Source of the DNA: Caldilinea sp.
GTDB taxonomy: Bacteria > Chloroflexota > Anaerolineae > Caldilineales > Caldilineaceae
NCBI GenBank assembly: GCA_026389955.1
Contig: JAPLGY010000563.1
Span: 1 to 7,324, forward strand
Direction of reading: 5' to 3'
Length of the DNA stretch: 7,324 bases
In this document: positions 1 to 7,026 of the stretch, one piece after another
Layout of the letters: the number at the start of each line of letters is the position of its first letter
Numbering within the stretch: the first letter of the stretch is position 1
Translations under genes and position numbers: made by a program
Notes under the pieces: generated by a model
The model's input: only the letters and a program-made list of their open reading frames with translations
Databases searched by the model: none
What the model was told of the DNA's origin: nothing

Positions 1-1294
1 GAGTATGGCACCGCCGAGTATCTCTTGACCATTTTTTCGGCCATTTCAACCGTTGCACTGCTGGCCCTTCCGCAGGCAGTCAACACACACTTTAACGACC
101 GCCCCGAAGATCTGGACTGGCAGCGTCAGGTTGTTGGCAGCGCGTTTGCCCTGACCGTCGCAGCAGGACTTCTGGCAGGGATTGCCCTCATTTTGGGCGC
201 ACCGGCCCTGGCCCACCAGTCATCTGAGCTGACTTCTTACACCTGGTTGCTCCGGCTGGGAGGTGGGCTGATGGTCTTTGGGATGTCGGCAATCGTGCTG
301 ACCAGTGCGGCCCAAACTGCGCTGCGGGTACGGTGGGGGGCACTCTTCAGCCTGACATCCATCCTGGCCACGGTAGCTGGCAACATTCTCTTCATCGTCG
401 TTCTGCGTCTGGGCACTGTTGGGAATCTCTTCACCCAGATGGCCAGCGGGCTCAGCCTGTTTATTGCAGCTGTGGTGCTGACACGGCCCCTGATCGGCCG
501 CCCACGGCTTGCCGTCATACGCCTCCTGCTCACCTCAGGTCTGATCTTGCTCCCTACCATGGGAGCCACCTGGATCTTACAACTCAGCGATCGGCTGTTT
601 TTGGGCCAGCTCGTCTCCCCCACCGAACTCGGCTATTACACGATTGCCAATAAACTGGCCAGCCTGGTCAATGTGGTACTGGCACCGATCTACAGTGCCT
701 GGATGCCGTTGGCGCTGGCGATGCAACATCTTCCCGGCGCATTGGAACGCTACATCAGCATGTCGCGCTACCTGATCGCAGCGATCTTGGCTGCTGGGCT
801 GGCCATCGGGCTCTTTGCCATCGAAATCCTGATCTTGTTGACCCAGCCCGAATATAATTTTGAATACCGGCGCCCTGATGGGCAAACAGCTGACATCGAT
901 CAGCAGCGCAGTCGTCGCCGGAGCAGCGATCAACGTGTGCTTGAACGCACTGCTGATCCCGCACTACGGGATTGCCGGTGCCACGGCTGCCACGATCCTA
1001 GGCTATGCACTCCCCCAGATACTTCTCTACGCCCTGCTGCAACGCAGATACCCGATCGCCTATCCAATCAAACGTATTCTGGCAGCGCTGGGAGTTCAAC
1101 TGATCCTCCTGCTGCTGGGTCTGCTGATTCCACCAGTTGCATTTCCACTGCGAGTGACGCTAAAATTGGGTGCCTTGATCGTGTTGCTGGCAGCCTATCT
1201 TGGATTGGGGCTGATCCTGCCAGCCGAATTGGCACGGTTTTTCGTGCTGACACGACGAGAAATTTACAAACGTATTGCCAAACGATCCGCTTGA
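1..1294 (+). pseudogene. Wzx-type polysaccharide flippase, 5'-truncated by the window and broken by an internal deletion/frameshift
   Basis: The gene runs in from before base 1 in frame 1 (Glu-Tyr-Gly-Thr at the first codons, typical of the LGxxEYG start of MATE-like oligosaccharide flippases) and shows alternating hydrophobic membrane segments up to about base 850. Members of this family move lipid-linked polysaccharide units across the cytoplasmic membrane. Frame 1 carries family-like sequence up to LLTQPEY (ending at 853) and then turns into Arg/Ser-rich non-membrane sequence. The family signal resumes in frame 2 from about 854 (IILNTGALMGK, then LLIPHYGIAGA) and ends at TGA 1292-1294. Relatives carry roughly 20 residues (an Ala/Pro/Leu-rich segment) between these two motifs, so I infer that about 60 bases, of length 3n+2, are missing. 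As written, no complete flippase can be made. An assembly error is the main alternative. Family assignment is firm; loss of function is likely. Confidence 0.8.
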
Positions 1295-1305
1295 ACAGTG
1301 TCTGC

Positions 1306-1314
1306 AAAGGAGAG
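1306..1314 (+). promoter_or_regulatory. Shine-Dalgarno sequence that sets the TTG start of rfbF
   Basis: AAAGGAGAG lies 7 bases before the TTG at 1322. It lies inside the reading frame opened by an upstream GTG at 1298, which would add eight residues (MSAKERER) not seen in RfbF proteins. The protein family begins MKxVILAGGLGTRL, which matches a start at 1322. Confidence 0.75.
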
Positions 1315-1321
1315 AGAACGT

Positions 1322-2140
1322 TTGAAAGTAGTCATCCTGGCTGGCGGACTCGGTACTCGGCTGGCAGAAGAGACGAGCGTCCGTCCCAAACCTATGGTCG
1401 AAATTGGCGGACGCCCAATTTTGACCCATATCATGCGTTGGTATGCACATTTTGGCTACAACGAGTTTATTATTGCGTTGGGCTACAAAGGGGAACAGAT
1501 CAAGCAGTATTTTCTCAACTACTACGCGCTCAACAGCGATATCACCGTGGAGTTGAGGAGTGGGAACGTCACGGTACACGACAACGCAGCCGACGACTGG
1601 GTGGTTCATCTGGTCGATACAGGTGCTGAAACGATGACAGGGGGACGTGTGCGCCGTTTGCGCAAATGGCTGACCGACGACACCTTTATGCTCACCTACG
1701 GAGATGGACTGTCCAACGTCGATCTGACAGCGCTGGTCGCTTTCCACCGCCAGCATGGTGGCCTGGCCACAGTGACTGCTGTACGCCCGCCCGCCCGTTT
1801 TGGCGAGCTGGAGTTTGCCGGCGATCGCGTCACCCGCTTTACAGAGAAACCCCAGACCGGAGAAGGGTGGATCAACGGCGGTTTTTTTGTTCTCAACCGT
1901 GCTGTCCTGGACTACATTGGGGGAGACCAGACGATGTGGGAAGTCGAGCCTCTCCATCAACTGGCCAAACAGGGTGACTTGATGGCCTACCGGCACACCG
2001 GTTACTGGCAGCCGATGGATACCTTACGAGAAAAACAACAGATCCAGGAACTCTGGCAAAGCGGACGTGCCCCCTGGCAGGTTTCGATCGACGCTCGCCC
2101 ACCTATTCGCTTGGCCCACAGGAACCAGGAAGAGCTGTAA
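1322..2140 (+). CDS. rfbF: Glucose-1-phosphate cytidylyltransferase
   Basis: The enzyme joins CTP and alpha-D-glucose 1-phosphate to give CDP-glucose and pyrophosphate in the cytoplasm, the entry step to CDP-linked deoxy sugars. The 272-residue product starts at TTG. It has the nucleotidyltransferase signature LAGGLGTRL (6-14) with the conserved Lys23 in RPKPMVEIGG, VDTGAETMTGGR (98-109), the metal-site motif TYGDG (125-129), EKP (175-177), WINGGFFV (183-190) and YWQPMDTLRE (228-237). TMTGGR, WINGGFF and QPMDTLR are typical of RfbF rather than of the dTDP-glucose enzyme RmlA. The protein is about 15 residues longer than the usual 257, because of a C-terminal tail after APWQ. It follows the flippase by 27 bases. 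The partner CDP-glucose 4,6-dehydratase (RfbG), usually adjacent, is not in the window. Confidence 0.95.
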   Translation: MKVVILAGGLGTRLAEETSVRPKPMVEIGGRPILTHIMRWYAHFGYNEFIIALGYKGEQIKQYFLNYYALNSDITVELRSGNVTVHDNAADDWVVHLVDTGAETMTGGRVRRLRKWLTDDTFMLTYGDGLSNVDLTALVAFHRQHGGLATVTAVRPPARFGELEFAGDRVTRFTEKPQTGEGWINGGFFVLNRAVLDYIGGDQTMWEVEPLHQLAKQGDLMAYRHTGYWQPMDTLREKQQIQELWQSGRAPWQVSIDARPPIRLAHRNQEEL

Positions 2141-2144
2141 ACTA

Positions 2145-2161
2145 CCCCTGGGAAACCGGGG
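2145..2161 (+). repeat. Small hairpin with GAAA tetraloop just after rfbF
   Basis: CCCC (2145-2148) can pair with GGGG (2158-2161), and GG (2150-2151) with CC (2156-2157), closing a GAAA loop; T2149 is bulged. It starts four bases after the rfbF stop codon. No T-run follows directly, so it is not a normal intrinsic terminator. It could be an mRNA 3'-end stabiliser or chance. Confidence 0.4.
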
Positions 2162-2336
2162 AGCTTGTCGCTTAGGATGACCCACTTTGCAAAGCGGAAT
2201 TTTTTGCCGGACAGCTGACACAACCGACACCGTGCCGATTTCATGCCGATTCCGTGCGTTGGCACCTGACCTGCAGGCGACGGTAGCCTGTTTCATCGTG
2301 CGGTGCAGCGCGTCAGCCTGGCAGGCAGGAGTTGTG

Positions 2337-2377
2337 ACCTGTGCAATCCGCTTCATGGCTTCGAGTACAGCACAGGT
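2337..2377 (+). repeat. 8-bp inverted repeat in the rfbF-SDR gap
   Basis: ACCTGTGC (2337-2344) and GCACAGGT (2370-2377) are exact reverse complements separated by 25 bases. The downstream arm is followed within six bases by the AT-rich box AAAATTTT. It could be a stem in a leader RNA or a protein-binding inverted repeat. The arms are short enough that chance is not excluded. Confidence 0.4.
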
Positions 2378-2416
2378 GCGTGAAAATTTTAAGTCATGCG
2401 AACAAGTGTACCGCGA

Positions 2417-2469
2417 AAGGAGGAAAGCGGTTTCCTCCACCCTGGCGGGTGGAGGAAACCGCCAAACCG
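2417..2469 (+). promoter_or_regulatory. Perfect 16-bp hairpin and duplicated Shine-Dalgarno: likely translational control element
   Basis: Bases 2427-2442 and 2447-2462 are perfect reverse complements around a four-base loop TGGC. The right arm contains GGAGGAAA (2451-2458), an SD for the ATG at 2470, so the hairpin would hide it. An identical GGAGGAAA lies just upstream (2419-2426). The block TTTCCTCC (2431-2438) can pair with either copy: with the upstream one it makes an 8-bp hairpin with loop GCGG. If the 16-bp hairpin forms, it loops out 36 bases and leaves the upstream AGGAGG an effective 10 bases from the ATG. The pairings are seen directly; the regulatory role is inferred. No T-run follows, so a terminator is unlikely. 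Confidence 0.7.
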
Positions 2470-3528
2470 ATGATGAATGTTCTGGTTACTGGCCATCAAG
2501 GCTATATTGGAGCTGTGATGACCGCCATGCTGCAAAAGGCGGGCCACGCTGTGACAGGATTGGACACGGCATACTTCTACGATTGCAATTTTTTTGCAAT
2601 GCCTACCGGCGTTTCCGAGCGCTACAGCGATCTGCGCCATGTCACAGCCACCGACCTGGCTGGCTGCGATGCCATCATTCATCTGGCGGCACTCTCCAAC
2701 GACCCTCTCGGAGACCTCAACGCCGAGTGCACCTATGCCATCAATTTACAAGCCACAATCCGGCTGGCCAAGGCGGCCAAAGCTGCAGGTGTAGAACGCT
2801 TCATTTTTGCTTCATCGTGCAGCATTTATGGTGCCTCGGGCCCGGACGATGTTGTGACAGAAGAATCGCCGCTCAGACCCCTCACCCCCTATGCAGAGTC
2901 CAAAGTGCGGGCCGAAACTGCCCTGGCAGCGCTGGCAGACTACAACTTTACCCCGGTTTTTTTGCGCAACGCAACAGCCTATGGAGTCTCTCCGCGCCTG
3001 CGCGTCGATCTCGTCGTCAACAATCTGGTGGCCTGGGCACTCACAACCGGCAAAATTCGAATCCTCAGCGACGGCGCTCCCTGGCGGCCGCTGGTGCACG
3101 TCCAGGATATCTGCCGCGCTGCCATTGCCATGCTGGAGGCACCGCGCACCGCAGTCAGCGGAGAGCCCTTCAATGTAGGCCGCACTGCAGAGGTGTACCA
3201 GGTTCGCCGCATTGCGGAACTCGTGCAGGAAGTGCTGCCAGAGTGTGCCATTGAAGTCGGGACCCAAAACAACCCGGACCCGCGCAGCTACCGCGTGAAC
3301 TGTGAAAAATTGTTCCGAACCCTGCCTGATCTGGTTTTGGATTGGACTGTCCCTGCCGGAATCGTCGAACTGGTCGACGCCTATCGACGCCATCCATTGA
3401 CGTTGGAAGGGCTGCAAGGACGCAGGTTCGTCCGCATCCAGCAGCTGAAGTATCTCTTGGCTACCCAGGCACTCGACGCAGATCTGTTCTGGAAAGCCTC
3501 TCCCAGCCCGGTCTCTCCACACGGATGA
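2470..3528 (+). CDS. NAD(P)-dependent extended SDR, sugar-nucleotide epimerase/reductase
   Basis: The 352-residue protein is an extended short-chain dehydrogenase acting on a nucleotide sugar. The Rossmann motif TGHQGYIG (Gly8, Gly11, Gly14) is followed by Asp32 at the end of the second strand, which favours NAD(H). Other marks are HLAALSNDPLGD (71-82), the SSCSIYG active-site strand (115-121) and the catalytic YAESK (Tyr141, Lys145). The LRNATAYG and DGAPWRPLVHVQDI segments are typical of an SDR family found in polysaccharide loci beside rfbF and C-methyltransferases. It lacks the Thr-Asp-Glu/Lys motif of 4,6-dehydratases, so it is more likely an epimerase or ketoreductase than the missing RfbG; substrate unknown. 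ATG 2470 is followed by a second in-frame ATG at 2473; either may be used. The start lies just behind the hairpin at 2427-2462. Confidence 0.9.
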   Translation: MMNVLVTGHQGYIGAVMTAMLQKAGHAVTGLDTAYFYDCNFFAMPTGVSERYSDLRHVTATDLAGCDAIIHLAALSNDPLGDLNAECTYAINLQATIRLAKAAKAAGVERFIFASSCSIYGASGPDDVVTEESPLRPLTPYAESKVRAETALAALADYNFTPVFLRNATAYGVSPRLRVDLVVNNLVAWALTTGKIRILSDGAPWRPLVHVQDICRAAIAMLEAPRTAVSGEPFNVGRTAEVYQVRRIAELVQEVLPECAIEVGTQNNPDPRSYRVNCEKLFRTLPDLVLDWTVPAGIVELVDAYRRHPLTLEGLQGRRFVRIQQLKYLLATQALDADLFWKASPSPVSPHG

Positions 3529-3556
3529 ACCGTTTCACCACAAGGAGTCCTGCACA

Positions 3557-4786
3557 ATGCCGATCACGAAATGCAGAATTTGTGGTGCTGCCGAGTTGCA
3601 ACCTGTGCTAAGCCTGGGCCACACACCGTTGGCCAATTCTTTGTTGACAGCAGCACAGCTGGACAGCCCAGAGGCCACCTATCCGTTGGAGGTTGTTTTC
3701 TGCCCCGCGTGTACACTGGTCCAGATTACCGAAACCGTGCCGCCCGAGATTCTTTTTGGCAGCTACCTCTACTTTTCCTCGTTTTCCGACACCGTGCTGC
3801 ACAATGCCCGCACACTCGTCGAACAGTTGGTCCAACGCCGTCATCTGGGTACAACCAGTCTGGCCGGTGAAATCGCCAGCAACGACGGCTATCTGCTCAA
3901 AAATTATCAGACCTACGACATTCCGGTGCTCGGGATTGAACCTGCCCGCATCATTGCAGCGACAGCCCAGGCCAATGGGATCCGTACCCTCAATCGTTTT
4001 TTTGATGCCCACGTCGGAGCTGAACTGGCAGCCGCCGGTGAACAGGCCGACATCATCCATGCCAATAATGTGCTCGCCCATGTCGCTGACCTGCATGGGG
4101 TTGTCTCCGGTCTTCGCCAGTGGCTCAAAGCTGCTGGGGTCGCCGTCATCGAAGCCCCCTATCTCAAAGACACGATCGACCACACAGAATTCGACCAGAT
4201 CTATCATGAACACCTCTGTTATTTTTCGTTGACAGCTCTGAACACGCTGTTTGCAGACCACGCCCTCAAAATTGTCGATGTCGAGCACTTGCCAATCCAC
4301 GGTGGTTCGCTGCGCGTCTATGTAACGCATGCAGACGCACCAGAACCTGCCCAACCCAGTGTGGCTGCCTTGCTGGACGAAGAACGGGAGTGGGGAGTCG
4401 CTCGATTGGACTTCTATCGCAACTTTGGTACCAAGGTTGCACAATTAAAAACAGATTTGCGCAACCTGCTGGCAGGCATCAAAACTGCTGGCCACCGCAT
4501 TGTCGTCTACGGAGCATCGGCCAAGGGCAGCACCCTGCTCAACTACTTTGGGCTGGGCCAGGAAACAATCGACTATGTCGTCGATCGCAGCACAGTCAAA
4601 CAAGGGCTCTATACCCCAGGCACCCATCTGCAGATTGTGCCGACAGAACGACTGCTGGCAGATCAGCCCGACTATGTGCTGCTTTTGACCTGGAACTTTG
4701 CCGCTGAAATTTTGGAACAACAAGCTGAATACCGCCGCCGCGGTGGCCGTTTCATTCTTCCCATCCCTACGTTGAAAGTTGTGTAA
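3557..4786 (+). CDS. SAM-dependent sugar C-methyltransferase (TylCIII/TcaB9-like)
   Basis: The 409-residue protein has the three-part layout of deoxysugar C-methyltransferases. An N-terminal zinc-binding domain has Cys6-Cys9 and Cys49-Cys52. A class I SAM-binding core has the motif EIASNDGYLL (105-114). The C-terminal domain has VVYGASAKG. The active-site stretch IYHEHLCYFS (215-224) with Tyr216 and His219, and Tyr70 in FGSYLYFSSF, line up at a constant offset of six with the residues I recall as important in TcaB9 (Tyr76, Tyr222, His225). Characterised relatives methylate C-3 of 4-keto-6-deoxy sugar nucleotides, making branched sugars such as mycarose. Here the substrate is probably a CDP-linked 4-keto sugar, given rfbF upstream. 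AAGGAG (3542-3547) sits 9 bases before the ATG; the gap to the SDR gene is 28 bases. Confidence 0.93.
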   Translation: MPITKCRICGAAELQPVLSLGHTPLANSLLTAAQLDSPEATYPLEVVFCPACTLVQITETVPPEILFGSYLYFSSFSDTVLHNARTLVEQLVQRRHLGTTSLAGEIASNDGYLLKNYQTYDIPVLGIEPARIIAATAQANGIRTLNRFFDAHVGAELAAAGEQADIIHANNVLAHVADLHGVVSGLRQWLKAAGVAVIEAPYLKDTIDHTEFDQIYHEHLCYFSLTALNTLFADHALKIVDVEHLPIHGGSLRVYVTHADAPEPAQPSVAALLDEEREWGVARLDFYRNFGTKVAQLKTDLRNLLAGIKTAGHRIVVYGASAKGSTLLNYFGLGQETIDYVVDRSTVKQGLYTPGTHLQIVPTERLLADQPDYVLLLTWNFAAEILEQQAEYRRRGGRFILPIPTLKVV

Positions 4787-4791
4787 CCTGT

Positions 4792-5331
4792 ATGCACTTT
4801 ACCGCCGGAGATTTGGCAGGGGTCTGGGTGATCGACGTAGCGCCGCGCGGCGACCCACGCGGCTTCCTGGCCCGCACCTATTCCGTAGATACCTTTGCAG
4901 CCCACGGACTTTGTACTCGATGGGTCCAAACCAGCACAGTCTTTAACCCGCTGGCTGGCACACTGCGTGGGATGCACCTGCAACGTGCTCCCGCTGCAGA
5001 AGTCAAAGTGGTACGCTGCACAGCCGGTCGTGTCTACGATGTCATGCTCGATCTGCGCCCCCACTCCCCAACATTCTGTCGTTGGAGCGCAGTCGAACTT
5101 TCTGCCGACAACCGGCGTATGGTCTATATCCCCGAAGGTCTGGCGCACGGCATGCAGACTCTGGAACCCGACAGCGAACTTTTCTATATGATGTCTGAAT
5201 TTTATACACCCGCTGCAGCGACTGGCGTCCGCTGGAACGACCCGGCGTTTGCCATCGAATGGCCGCCTCCCCCAGCCACCGGCCGCGTGATTTCCCCCAA
5301 AGACCAAGAATGGCCTGATTTCCATGTCTAA
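4792..5331 (+). CDS. RmlC/RfbC-type sugar-nucleotide 3,5-epimerase (dTDP-4-dehydrorhamnose 3,5-epimerase family)
   Basis: The 179-residue cupin protein has the usual length and motifs of the family: DPRGFLART (21-29), GTLRGMHLQ (56-64) with the catalytic base His62, Lys72, DVMLDLR (83-89), IPEGLAHG (113-120), Tyr132 and Tyr138 in the LFYMMSEFY region, RWNDPAFAIEWP (147-158) and the Lys-Asp pair at 170-171. RmlC enzymes epimerise C-3 and/or C-5 of a 4-keto-6-deoxy sugar nucleotide. Relatives in C-methyl sugar pathways (EvaD, TylCVII types) act mainly at C-5 after C-3 has been methylated. The position directly after a C-methyltransferase fits that role better than plain rhamnose synthesis, and no rmlA or rmlB is seen. 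The gene starts 5 bases after the upstream stop with no clear SD, so it is probably translationally coupled. Confidence 0.92.
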   Translation: MHFTAGDLAGVWVIDVAPRGDPRGFLARTYSVDTFAAHGLCTRWVQTSTVFNPLAGTLRGMHLQRAPAAEVKVVRCTAGRVYDVMLDLRPHSPTFCRWSAVELSADNRRMVYIPEGLAHGMQTLEPDSELFYMMSEFYTPAAATGVRWNDPAFAIEWPPPPATGRVISPKDQEWPDFHV

Positions 5332-6235
5332 AGTGCTCCTGCTGACAGGGGCAACCGGTCTGATCGGCCGCCACACAATTGCCCCGCTGCTTGCCAGCAA
5401 CTACCAGATTCACGCAGTGACCAGCCGTCCTATGGCCTACCTGCCAGAACACACCGCGTTGACCTGGCATCTGGCTGACCTGCTCGACCCCAGCCAGATT
5501 GGCCCCCTGCTGGGCAACGTCCGTCCCACCCATCTGCTGCACCTGGCCTGGTCTGTGGAAACCGGCAAATTTTGGTCGTCTGCCACCAACCTGGCCTGGG
5601 TGGAAGCCTCGCTCCGGCTGTTGCGAACTTTTGTCAGTCACGGCGGTACACGCGTGGTAGGAGCTGGTACCTGCGCTGAATATGCATGGAACCTGTCAGA
5701 ATGCTGTACCCCCCAGACCCCCTTACAACCCGCAACACTCTACGGCACAGCCAAGCTGGCCTTGTGGCACATGGTCTAACAATTTGCCGAAACCCACCCT
5801 TTCAGCGCCGCCTGGGGACGTATTTTTTCACCCTATGGGCCGAATGAACAGCCCCAGCGACTGGTGGCTGCCACCATCCGCGCACTGCTGCGCGGCCAAG
5901 AAGCCCGCTGTTCGCACGGCAGACAGGTGCGCGATTTTCTGTACGCAGCCGATGTCGCCGATGCTTTTGTCGCACTGCTGGACTCGCCCGTCACCGGCGC
6001 ACTGGATATCGCCTCCGGCGAAGGCCTCCGCGTCGCCGATCTGGTGACGGAAATCGCTGTTCAGATCGGCCGGCCCGACCTGGTCCACCTTGGAGCCTTG
6101 GCAGCACCAGCCCTTGACCCACCGCGGCTGGTCGGGGATACGACCCGATTGACCTGCGAAGTTGGCTGGAAACCCCAATTCACCCGCGCTGACGCACTAG
6201 CTCAGACCATTACCTGGTGGAGGCACCATCTATGA
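5324..6235 (+). pseudogene. Extended SDR (sugar-nucleotide reductase/epimerase), interrupted by an in-frame TAA
   Basis: One reading frame covers a complete SDR of 303 sense codons broken only by TAA at 5777-5779 (codon 152). Before it lie the Rossmann motif TGATGLIG (Gly9, Gly12, Gly15), HLLHLAWSVE, GAGTCAEY and the catalytic YGTAK (Tyr140, Lys144). After it the same frame continues with QFAETHPFSAAWGRIFSPYG, CSHGRQVRDFLYAADVA and a normal C-terminus ending in TITWWRHHL. The family reads straight through this point, so the interruption is a single nonsense codon, not a fusion or frameshift. The intact enzyme would probably be the 4-ketoreductase finishing the sugar. The start overlaps the previous gene by 8 bases, and the final TGA overlaps the next ATG (ATGA). 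Alternatives are a sequencing error or readthrough. The truncated 151-residue product would keep the catalytic Tyr-Lys but lack the substrate domain. Confidence 0.85.
6219..6223 (+). promoter_or_regulatory. Shine-Dalgarno deciding the start of the CmcI-like gene
   Basis: GGAGG lies 8 bases before ATG 6232, inside the end of the SDR gene. This favours ATG 6232 over the in-frame GTG at 6217, which overlaps the SD itself. Confidence 0.7.
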
Positions 6236-7011
6236 AAATTACGATCGACACCGACCAGCAATCCCTGCAGCTGCACGACAAAGAACAGCAGCTGCCCCTT
6301 TACTCAACCGCCGCATTCGAGGCCCTTTCGGCACTTTGGCTCAAGGTGGGCTGGAATCAAAAGTACGTCTACACCTTCAGTTGGATGGGGCGCCCAATCA
6401 TTCAACTCCCTGAAGACCTGATTCGCGTCCAAGAAGTCATCTACCAACTGCGCCCCAATGTGATTGTCGAAACTGGGGTCGCTCATGGCGGATCGTTGAT
6501 CTTTTACGCCAGTCTGTTGCGCGCGATGGGGCTGACCCACAGCCGCGTCGTTGGCGTCGATATCGAGATTCGTCCGCACAACCGGCACGCCATCGAACAA
6601 CATGAATTGTACCCGGCCATCACGTTGATCGAAGGCAACTCGACCGCCCCAGCTGTCGTCGCTCAGGTGCGTGCCTGTATCCCATCGGACGCTACAGTCC
6701 TTGTGCTGCTGGATTCCAACCACTCGTATACCCATGTCCGCGCCGAACTGGAAGCCTACCACCCGTTGGTTTCCCCCAATTCATACATCGTCGTCACCGA
6801 CAGCATCATGCAGGATTTGGCCGACGTCCCGCGCGGTCAGCCTGGCTGGACCCACGATAATCCCAGCAGGGCAGCCCTCGATTTCCTCCAGTTGCATCCT
6901 GAGTTCGTGATCGAACAGCCTGCCTGGCCGTTCAATGAAAGTCAGTTGACCCAGAACGTCACCCACTGGCCCAACGCCTGGCTGCGCCGTCTGCCTGCAC
7001 AAACTCCCTGA
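6232..7011 (+). CDS. CmcI-like cephalosporin hydroxylase/rhamnosyl O-methyltransferase family protein
   Basis: The 259-residue protein belongs to the family named for CmcI, whose members are SAM-dependent, metal-assisted methyltransferases; the label hydroxylase is historical. Visible motifs are FSWMGRPIIQLPEDL (49-63), the SAM-binding strand VIVETGVAHGGSL (77-89), VGVDIEIRPHNR (107-118, Asp110 expected to contact the SAM ribose), VLLDSNHSY (159-167) and IVVTDSIMQDLADVP with Asp192. Asp162 and Asp192 are likely metal ligands. The NPSRAALDFL and PFNESQ stretches and the WPNAWLRRL ending match the polysaccharide-locus subfamily. The likely role is O-methylation of a sugar, either on the nucleotide sugar or on the finished glycan; the exact substrate is unknown. 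ATG overlaps the preceding TGA as ATGA, so translation is probably coupled to the SDR upstream, which the TAA at 5777 may disturb. Confidence 0.88.
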   Translation: MKITIDTDQQSLQLHDKEQQLPLYSTAAFEALSALWLKVGWNQKYVYTFSWMGRPIIQLPEDLIRVQEVIYQLRPNVIVETGVAHGGSLIFYASLLRAMGLTHSRVVGVDIEIRPHNRHAIEQHELYPAITLIEGNSTAPAVVAQVRACIPSDATVLVLLDSNHSYTHVRAELEAYHPLVSPNSYIVVTDSIMQDLADVPRGQPGWTHDNPSRAALDFLQLHPEFVIEQPAWPFNESQLTQNVTHWPNAWLRRLPAQTP

Positions 7012-7026
7012 AAGGAATCCCCAACG

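Larger units (their letters stand above)
2141..2469 (+). other. 329-base non-coding gap between rfbF and the SDR gene
   Basis: No reading frame here, on either strand, resembles a protein I know; the open frames across it are low-complexity Arg/Ser/Cys-rich shadows. It holds a small GAAA-capped hairpin at 2145-2161, two 11-base-spaced copies of TGCCGATT (2233-2240 and 2244-2251), an 8-bp inverted repeat (2337-2344 with 2370-2377), an AT-rich box AAAATTTT (2383-2390) and the strong hairpin at 2427-2462. This is the only large gap inside the cluster, so it may be the leader of a second transcript. I could not find a convincing -35/-10 pair. Confidence 0.6.

Noticed and set aside
863..1629. Continuation of the flippase frame-1 reading frame past the deletion to 1629
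   Set aside because: It is Arg/Ser-rich, shows no membrane segments and runs through rfbF out of frame; it is an effect of the frameshift.
1160..1996. Long minus-strand open frame across the flippase end and rfbF
   Set aside because: It is the shadow of well-supported + strand coding sequence and has no recognisable motifs.
2185..2205. CTTTGCAAAG palindrome followed by six T as a terminator of rfbF
   Set aside because: The palindrome leaves at most a 3-bp stem around a 4-base loop, and the T-run is separated from it by GC-rich bases; too weak.
2427..2462. The 16-bp hairpin as an intrinsic transcription terminator
   Set aside because: It is followed by CAAACCGATG, with no T-run on the + strand, and the minus-strand side is only mildly pyrimidine-rich.
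2187..3254. Plus-strand open frame starting in the gap and overlapping the SDR gene
   Set aside because: It reads the SDR gene in the wrong frame with Cys/Arg/His-rich sequence; the SDR motifs are in the frame starting at 2470.
2470..3528. SDR gene as the missing CDP-glucose 4,6-dehydratase
   Set aside because: It has SSCSIYG instead of the dehydratase Thr-Asp-Lys/Glu active-site motif and lacks the RfbG N-terminal pattern.
3608..4444. Long minus-strand open frame opposite the C-methyltransferase
   Set aside because: It lies antisense to a clear gene and has no family resemblance.
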